Source: an uncultured Bacteroidales bacterium
Lineage (GTDB): Bacteria > Bacteroidota > Bacteroidia > Bacteroidales > Paludibacteraceae
NCBI GenBank assembly: GCA_903929065.1
Contig: CAIYTJ010000426.1
Location: 1-5,297 of the forward strand
Length of the DNA stretch: 5,297 bases
Reading direction: 5' to 3'
Shown: piece after piece, positions 1-3,423 of the stretch
Numbering within the stretch: position 1 is the first letter of the stretch
Layout: every line of letters begins with the position of its first letter
Notes under the pieces: model-generated
Database searches by the model: none
Told to the model about the DNA's origin: nothing
What the model saw: the letters and a program-made list of their open reading frames with translations, nothing else
Made by a program: the position numbers and the translations under genes

Positions 1-186
1 CGTACCACAGACGTAACTGGTGAGGTTTCTTTACCAGAAGGAACTGAAATGGTTATGCCGGGTGACAACCTGGAATTAACTGTAACTCTTATCTACCCTG
101 TAGCTTGTAACGTAGGTTTACGTTTCGCTATCCGTGAAGGTGGACGTACAGTAGGTTCAGGCCAGATTACAGAACTTCTTGACTAA
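1..186 (+). CDS. tuf: Elongation factor Tu, C-terminal end (partial, 5' end outside window)
   Basis: Only the last 61 codons and the TAA stop are present; the gene enters from the left edge. EF-Tu is the cytoplasmic GTPase that delivers aminoacyl-tRNA to the ribosomal A site. The visible part is most of beta-barrel domain 3. It begins RTTDVTGEVSLPEG, continues with the family motif EMVMPGDN, and ends with GLRFAIREGGRTVGSG followed by ITELLD, all closely matching bacterial EF-Tu. The Ala in FAIREGG is retained; it corresponds to the E. coli position where kirromycin resistance changes occur. The GTPase domain cannot be seen, so nothing can be said about it. The gene lies directly upstream of tRNA-Trp and secE, the usual Bacteroidota arrangement. 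Codon choice (CGT, GGT, ACT) looks like that of a highly expressed gene. Confidence 0.97.
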   Translation, partial: RTTDVTGEVSLPEGTEMVMPGDNLELTVTLIYPVACNVGLRFAIREGGRTVGSGQITELLD

Positions 187-190
187 TAAA

Positions 191-210
191 CCCTAATTCC
201 CAATAGGGAA
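191..210 (+). other. Small inverted repeat just after tuf
   Basis: Starting 4 bases after the tuf stop, two mutually exclusive 5-bp stems can form: CCCTA (191-195) with TAGGG (204-208), or TTCCC (197-201) with GGGAA (206-210) around an AATA loop. The second is a perfect palindromic hairpin. No T-run follows, so it does not look like an intrinsic terminator. It may protect the tuf mRNA 3' end, or it may be chance in so short a stretch. Confidence 0.3.
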
Positions 211-239
211 CAAAAGGTTAGTTCAGAAAAACAATAACA

Positions 240-271
240 AAAGTCGTTCTTCGGAAACGGGGGACGACTTT
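240..271 (+). terminator. GAAA-capped 14-bp hairpin between tuf and trnW (weak terminator or RNA processing element)
   Basis: Bases 240-253 pair with 258-271 in a continuous 14-bp stem closed by a GAAA tetraloop (254-257). Three of the pairs are U-G (248/263, 250/261, 251/260), so the full stem forms only in + strand RNA, not in the reverse transcript. The base of the stem is followed by TATAC and then tRNA-Trp at 276. The T-run is poor (CTTTAT, partly inside the stem), so strong intrinsic termination is doubtful. The position fits partial termination after tuf, or an RNase-cut hairpin that helps free the tRNA 5' side. No Bacteroidota-type promoter (TTTG then TAnnTTTG) was seen in 187-275, so the tRNA and secE are probably reached by readthrough. 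Confidence 0.5.
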
Positions 272-275
272 ATAC

Positions 276-348
276 ACGGGCGTAGCTCAGTTGGTAGAGC
301 ACTGGTCTCCAAAACCAGGTGTCGGGAGTTCGAGCCTCTCTGCCCGTG
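276..348 (+). tRNA. trnW: tRNA-Trp, anticodon CCA
   Basis: The 73-base gene folds as a full cloverleaf. The acceptor arm ACGGGCG (276-282) pairs with TGCCCGT (341-347) with one G-U pair. The D arm is GCTC/GAGC (285-288 with 297-300). The anticodon stem CTGGT/ACCAG (302-306 with 314-318) closes the loop CTCCAAA, giving anticodon CCA at 309-311, which reads UGG (Trp). The variable loop has 5 bases. The T arm GGGAG/CTCTC (324-328 with 336-340) closes the loop TTCGAGC. The discriminator is G348, the identity base expected for bacterial tRNA-Trp. The 3' CCA is not encoded (CAA follows), so it must be added by the CCA-adding enzyme. The gene lies between tuf and secE, only 17 bases before the secE start, so it is probably processed from a shared transcript. 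Confidence 0.98.
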
Positions 349-365
349 CAAATTCTATTTATATT

Positions 366-557
366 ATGAAGATAATTAGCTATATCAAAGAGTCTTATTT
401 AGAACTTGTCCAAAAAGTTTCCTGGCCTTCACGCTCGGAACTTACCAGCAGTGCAATTGTAGTATTGATTGCTTCCATCATTCTTGCAATGGTTGTATGG
501 CTTATGGATTTAAGTTTTGAATCTATTATGACATTCGTTTACGGAAAACTGTTTTAA
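366..557 (+). CDS. secE: Preprotein translocase subunit SecE
   Basis: This is a 63-residue single-span SecE, the short form found in most bacteria other than the three-span enterobacterial type. SecE clamps the SecY channel in the inner membrane and is needed for Sec-dependent export. Residues 1-27 form the amphipathic cytoplasmic helix with the conserved KVSWPSRSEL segment (17-26; Trp20-Pro21 is the family hallmark). Residues about 28-47 are a hydrophobic membrane span, followed by a short tail ending YGKLF. I chose the ATG at 366 because the reading frame upstream runs into the tRNA-Trp gene and an earlier in-frame ATG (291) lies inside that tRNA. No Shine-Dalgarno sequence precedes it; the leader is AT-rich with A at -3. 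nusG follows 10 bases later, so the two are surely cotranscribed. Confidence 0.95.
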   Translation: MKIISYIKESYLELVQKVSWPSRSELTSSAIVVLIASIILAMVVWLMDLSFESIMTFVYGKLF

Positions 558-567
558 TTTTTAATCC

Positions 568-1131
568 ATGGAGGTCAACAAAGTGTCTGAGTCAACAGAA
601 TTTAAATGGTACGTAATGCGTGCCATTAGCGGAAAAGAGAACAAGGTAAAAGAGTATATTGATGCAGAAATCAAAAATTCGGATCTTGGTCAGTATGTTG
701 CTCAGGTGTTAATCCCCACTGAGAAAGTTTACCAGATTCGTAACGGCAAAAAGATTACAAAAGAACGTAGTGCAATGCCGGGTTATATTTTAATAGAAGC
801 TAATCTTATCGGAGAGATTTCCCACCGTTTGCGTAATACACCAAACGTTATCGGATTCCTGAGTGAAAAAAACCACAGTCCTATTCCAATTCGTGCGTCA
901 GAAATGAACCGGATTTTAGGCAAGGTTGACGAACTTCAGGAAACGGCAGAAGAAATGATAACACCATTCTATGTCGGTGAAAACGTAAAAGTGATATTTG
1001 GTCCGTTTACCGGATTTAGCGGCGTTATTGAGGAAGTTCACAACGAAAAGAAAAAACTCAAAGTTATGGTTATGATTTTCGGCCGGAAAACTCCGCTCGA
1101 ACTCGCCTTCACCCAAGTAGAAAAGGAATAG
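568..1131 (+). CDS. nusG: Transcription termination/antitermination factor NusG
   Basis: The protein has 187 residues from the ATG at 568, close to the family length (E. coli 181). NusG binds RNA polymerase, suppresses pausing, and through its KOW domain contacts either Rho or ribosomal protein S10. The N-terminal NGN domain (about 13-120) carries WYVMRAISGKENKVKEY (14-30), VLIPTEKVYQIRNGKK and the core AMPGYILIEA. The KOW domain (about 133-187) carries VGENVKVIFGPF, SGVIEEV, KLKVMVMIFGRKTPLEL and the final QVEKE; Phe171 matches the Phe at the E. coli S10 contact. The secE-rplK position marks it as the housekeeping copy rather than a specialised UpxY or LoaP paralog. The start is uncertain. 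GTG at 583 (removing 5 residues, giving an MSESTEFKWY start) has a perfectly spaced GGAGG and A at -3, and may be the real start. Confidence 0.95.
   Translation: MEVNKVSESTEFKWYVMRAISGKENKVKEYIDAEIKNSDLGQYVAQVLIPTEKVYQIRNGKKITKERSAMPGYILIEANLIGEISHRLRNTPNVIGFLSEKNHSPIPIRASEMNRILGKVDELQETAEEMITPFYVGENVKVIFGPFTGFSGVIEEVHNEKKKLKVMVMIFGRKTPLELAFTQVEKE
570..574 (+). promoter_or_regulatory. GGAGG Shine-Dalgarno-like site, placed for a GTG start of nusG at 583
   Basis: GGAGG lies 8 bases before an in-frame GTG (583), which is ideal spacing. It overlaps the upstream ATG (568), so it cannot serve that start. The bases just before the GTG are A-rich (CAACAAA), whereas TCC precedes the ATG. No other gene start in the window has such a site, which is normal for Bacteroidota, so its function remains uncertain. 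Confidence 0.45.
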
Positions 1132-1186
1132 ACGGTTCCTGTTACAAACCGGACTTTCCACTTAAACAACAAAAATAAATATTATT

Positions 1187-1630
1187 ATGGCTAAAGAGAT
1201 TGCTGGACTAATCAAATTACAGATTAAAGGAGGGGCCGCAAACCCATCTCCACCGGTAGGACCTGCATTAGGTTCTAAAGGAATCAATATTATGGAGTTT
1301 TGCAAACAATTTAATGCCAGAACCCAAGACAAACCGGGCAAAATATTACCCGCAGTCATCACCTATTATACTGACAAATCTTTCGACTTTGTTGTAAAAA
1401 CTCCGCCCGTAGCTATCCAATTACTGGAAGCCACCAAACTGAAAAGTGGATCGGCAGAGCCAAACCGTAAAAAAGTAGCTGAAATTACCTGGGAACAGGT
1501 TCAGCAAATTGCTACGGACAAAATGGTCGATTTGAATTGTTTTGAATTAGAGGCAGCCATGAAAATGGTAGCCGGTACAGCCAGAAGTATGGGTATCACC
1601 GTAAAAGGTGCTTTTCCAAGTAAAAATTAA
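1187..1630 (+). CDS. rplK: 50S ribosomal protein L11
   Basis: This is a full-length L11 of 147 residues, slightly longer than the 142 of E. coli because of a C-terminal tail ending KGAFPSKN. L11 binds the GTPase-associated region of 23S rRNA at the stalk base, helps elongation factors work, and is needed for RelA-dependent sensing of uncharged tRNA. The N-terminal domain (about 1-70) has the proline-rich NPSPPVGPALG at 19-29, including Pro22, Pro23 and Pro26, the region where thiopeptide antibiotics bind. The C-terminal rRNA-binding domain includes KSGSAEPN and the family ending GTARSMGI. The start at 1187 gives the standard MAKEIAGLIKLQ beginning. There is no Shine-Dalgarno sequence; the leader is A/T-rich. 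It lies 55 bases after nusG and 18 before rplA, inside the conserved L11-L1 pair. Confidence 0.98.
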   Translation: MAKEIAGLIKLQIKGGAANPSPPVGPALGSKGINIMEFCKQFNARTQDKPGKILPAVITYYTDKSFDFVVKTPPVAIQLLEATKLKSGSAEPNRKKVAEITWEQVQQIATDKMVDLNCFELEAAMKMVAGTARSMGITVKGAFPSKN

Positions 1631-1648
1631 TAAAAACTTCAATTAAAA

Positions 1649-2344
1649 ATGAGTAAACTGACAAAAAATCAAAGGTTAGCTTTAGAAAAAATTGAAGCAG
1701 GAAAAACCTATTCTCTCAAAGAAGCAGCAGCTTTGGTAAAAGAAATTACCAACAGCAAATTTGATGCTTCTGTTGATATTGATGTACGCCTAGGTGTTGA
1801 CCCTCGTAAAGCTAACCAAATGGTACGCGGCGTTGTGTCGTTGCCAAACGGAACCGGCAAACAAGTAAAGGTTCTTGCATTATGTACTCCCGATCAGGAA
1901 GCAGCGGCAAAAGAAGCCGGAGCTGACTATGTTGGACTCGATGAATATATCGAAAAAATCAAAGGTGGTTGGACAGATGTGGATGTTATCATCACCATGC
2001 CTGCTATCATGGGTAAATTAGGTGCTTTAGGACGTGTTTTAGGCCCTCGTGGTTTAATGCCAAACCCTAAAAGCGGTACGGTAACCAACGAAGTTGGTAA
2101 AGCTGTAAAAGAAGTAAAACAAGGGAAAATCGACTTTAAAGTTGATAAATATGGTATTGTACACACTTCGGTAGGAAAAGTTTCTTTTACTCCTGAAATG
2201 TTGGTTCAAAACGCCAGGGAATTTGTGAATACTTTGATGAAACTAAAACCCACAGCCGCTAAAGGTACTTATGTAAAGAGCATTTATCTTTCGAGCACAA
2301 TGAGTATGGGTATTAAAATTGAACCCAAATCAATTGACGAATAA
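1649..2344 (+). CDS. rplA: 50S ribosomal protein L1
   Basis: This is a complete L1 of 231 residues (E. coli 234). L1 binds 23S rRNA and forms the mobile L1 arm that helps deacylated tRNA leave the E site. In E. coli it also represses the L11-L1 mRNA by binding a leader copy of its rRNA site. Domain I is made of the N-terminal (about 1-67) and C-terminal (about 160-231) parts; domain II lies between them. Diagnostic segments are VDIDVRLGVDPRKANQ (42-57), GRVLGPRGLMPNPKSGTVT (128-146, the family signature), and GKIDFKVDKYGIVHTSVGK (159-177). The start at 1649 gives the usual MSKLTKNQR opening and follows an A-rich stretch without a Shine-Dalgarno sequence. It is 18 bases after rplK and 12 before rplJ. 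I could not recognise an L1 rRNA mimic in the leader. Confidence 0.98.
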   Translation: MSKLTKNQRLALEKIEAGKTYSLKEAAALVKEITNSKFDASVDIDVRLGVDPRKANQMVRGVVSLPNGTGKQVKVLALCTPDQEAAAKEAGADYVGLDEYIEKIKGGWTDVDVIITMPAIMGKLGALGRVLGPRGLMPNPKSGTVTNEVGKAVKEVKQGKIDFKVDKYGIVHTSVGKVSFTPEMLVQNAREFVNTLMKLKPTAAKGTYVKSIYLSSTMSMGIKIEPKSIDE

Positions 2345-2356
2345 AATTAAAAGTTT

Positions 2357-2884
2357 ATGAAAAAGGAAGATAAAAGCGCTATTATAAAACAACTCGAAAC
2401 CACTATCGGCGAGTATGCTCACTTCTATTTGGCTGACATAGCCGGCTTAAATGCCGCTCAGACCAGCGATTTAAGAAGAGTATGCTACAAAGAAAATGTG
2501 AAACTCGTAGTTGTAAAGAATACCCTGCTCCAAAAAGCACTTGAGAACTCATCAGTTGATTTCAGTGAACTTTACGGTACGCTTAAAGGCGAAACTTCAT
2601 TAATGCTTTCGAATTCGGCAAATGTGCCAGCGAAATTAATTAGTGACTTCAGCAAAATTAAAAGCAACAAGCTCAAAAAACCTATTTTGAAAGCTGCTTA
2701 TGTTGAAGAAAGTTTCTATATCGGCGAAGACCAATTAGATGCATTGATCCACGTGAAGAGCAAAAACGAACTTATCGGCGAAATTATCGGCTTATTGCAA
2801 TCGCCAGCTAAGAACGTTATATCCGCACTCCAATCAGGAGGAACAACTATCCATGGCGTGTTAAAAACACTGTCGGAAAGATAA
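2357..2884 (+). CDS. rplJ: 50S ribosomal protein L10
   Basis: L10 is the base of the ribosomal stalk: its N-terminal domain sits on 23S rRNA next to L11 and its C-terminal helix carries L12 dimers. The protein has 175 residues (E. coli 165). The globular part (about 1-130) shows the family segments FYLADIAGLNAAQTSDLRR (23-41) and VKLVVVKNTLLQKAL (48-62). Residues about 135-175 form the L12-binding helix, with KNELIGEIIGLLQSPAKNV and the ending GVLKTLSER; a Gly pair sits at 161-162. The extra length lies in this helix (see findings). Only 12 bases separate it from rplA, so there is no room for the structured L10 leader known upstream of rplJ in some other bacteria. No Shine-Dalgarno sequence is seen. 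The gene is followed by rplL, its binding partner. Confidence 0.97.
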   Translation: MKKEDKSAIIKQLETTIGEYAHFYLADIAGLNAAQTSDLRRVCYKENVKLVVVKNTLLQKALENSSVDFSELYGTLKGETSLMLSNSANVPAKLISDFSKIKSNKLKKPILKAAYVEESFYIGEDQLDALIHVKSKNELIGEIIGLLQSPAKNVISALQSGGTTIHGVLKTLSER

Positions 2885-2933
2885 TTTCATATCAATAAAA
2901 AATATAAAAACAAAATCATAAAAAATAAGTAAA
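2885..2933 (+). promoter_or_regulatory. A-rich, G-poor leader of rplL (probable translation enhancer)
   Basis: The 49 bases between rplJ and rplL contain 32 A, 12 T, 4 C and a single G by my count. Such a leader can hardly fold and has no Shine-Dalgarno sequence. In Bacteroidota strong translation is known to depend on unstructured A-rich start contexts rather than Shine-Dalgarno pairing. L12 is the only ribosomal protein present in several copies per ribosome, so a leader that lifts rplL translation above its neighbours makes sense. The enhancer role is inference; I saw no TTTG/TAnnTTTG promoter here. Confidence 0.5.
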
Positions 2934-3311
2934 ATGGCAGATTTGAAAGCTTTTGCAGAACAATTGGTTAACTTAACAGTTAAAGAAGTAAACGAGTTAG
3001 CTCAAATTTTGAAAGATGTATATGGTATCGAACCAGCTGCTGCAGCCGTTGCTGTTGCTGCAGGTCCAGCCGCAGCTGCTGCTGAAGTAGTTGAAGAAAA
3101 AACTTCTTTCGATGTAGTATTGAAAGCAGCCGGTGCACAAAAATTGGCTATCGTTAAATTAGTAAAAGAACTTACAGGTCTTGGTTTGAAAGAAGCCAAA
3201 GATTTAGTTGATGCTGCTCCTTCAGTAATTAAAGAAGGCGTAACAAAAGACGAAGCTGATGCCTTGAACAAAGCGTTGACAGAAGGCGGAGCAGAAGTTG
3301 AACTTAAATAA
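2934..3311 (+). CDS. rplL: 50S ribosomal protein L7/L12
   Basis: This is a complete 125-residue L12, the flexible multi-copy stalk protein that recruits and activates the translational GTPases (EF-Tu, EF-G, IF2, RF3). The N-terminal dimerisation and L10-binding domain is about residues 1-33. The Ala/Val/Gly/Pro-rich hinge covers about 34-53 (PAAAAVAVAAGPAAAAAEVV). The C-terminal factor-binding domain follows from about 57, with SFDVVLKAAGAQKLAIVKLV, the hallmark TGLGLKEAKDLVDAAP (81-96) and the ending GGAEVELK. The Lys-rich factor-binding face (Lys64, Lys70, Lys75, Lys86, Lys89) is intact. The hinge is coded by mixed GCT, GCA and GCC codons rather than a pure repeat, which should limit slippage. 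The A-rich leader and the downstream terminator-like hairpin suggest expression set separately from both neighbours. Confidence 0.98.
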   Translation: MADLKAFAEQLVNLTVKEVNELAQILKDVYGIEPAAAAVAVAAGPAAAAAEVVEEKTSFDVVLKAAGAQKLAIVKLVKELTGLGLKEAKDLVDAAPSVIKEGVTKDEADALNKALTEGGAEVELK

Positions 3312-3316
3312 AAAAT

Positions 3317-3329
3317 CCTGATTATCAGG
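3317..3329 (+). other. Small hairpin after rplL (first of two)
   Basis: CCTGA (3317-3321) pairs with TCAGG (3325-3329) around a TTA loop, starting 5 bases after the rplL stop. An A-run precedes it and TCTTTGG follows. It is too short and lacks a T-run to terminate transcription alone. It sits only 5 bases before the much stronger hairpin at 3335 and may stack with it or protect the rplL 3' end from decay. Confidence 0.35.
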
Positions 3330-3334
3330 TCTTT

Positions 3335-3380
3335 GGTTTAGATTCCCACAATCCGTGGGATTCTAAACCTTTTGTTGTCT
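3335..3380 (+). terminator. Terminator-like hairpin between rplL and rpoB (probable attenuator)
   Basis: GGTTTAGATTCCCAC (3335-3349) pairs with GTGGGATTCTAAACC (3355-3369), giving 14 pairs out of 15 with a single T-T mismatch (3343/3361) and an AATCC loop. The next 11 bases are TTTTGTTGTCT, 8 of them T. That is the form of an intrinsic terminator with a slightly broken T-run, so partial readthrough is likely. In E. coli the same junction has an attenuator and an RNase III site that keep RNA polymerase subunits far below L12. The same role is inferred here from position and structure. No convincing Bacteroidota promoter lies between this hairpin and rpoB, which argues for readthrough rather than full termination. 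Confidence 0.7.
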
Positions 3381-3423
3381 AAAAAATAATTGAGTTCACC
3401 GCACCCAAATAACCTCTTTGAAA

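Noticed and set aside
291..365. In-frame upstream ATG that would extend SecE by 25 residues at its N-terminus
   Set aside because: The extension is a translation of the tRNA-Trp gene. The residues have no SecE character, and the ATG at 366 gives a normal-length SecE.
484..519. Possible Bacteroidota promoter within secE (TAAGTTTTG near 511)
   Set aside because: The -7 element has one T too many, and no TTTG lies at the required distance upstream (TTG at 493 is 15 bases away, TTG at 484 is 24).
916..1362. Two - strand open frames spanning the nusG end and rplK start, one with a hydrophobic tail
   Set aside because: Both are antisense to conserved genes. The hydrophobic tail comes from reading A/T-rich rplK leader and start codons backwards.
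3002..3271. 89-codon open frame on the - strand with Ala/Ser/Thr-rich translation
   Set aside because: It is the antisense of rplL; the Ala-rich run mirrors the L12 hinge codons.
3371..3394. Possible rpoB promoter: TTTG (3371-3374) with TAATTGAG (3387-3394)
   Set aside because: The second element is a poor match to TAnnTTTG, the gap is only about 12 bases instead of about 19, and the TTTG is part of the terminator tail.
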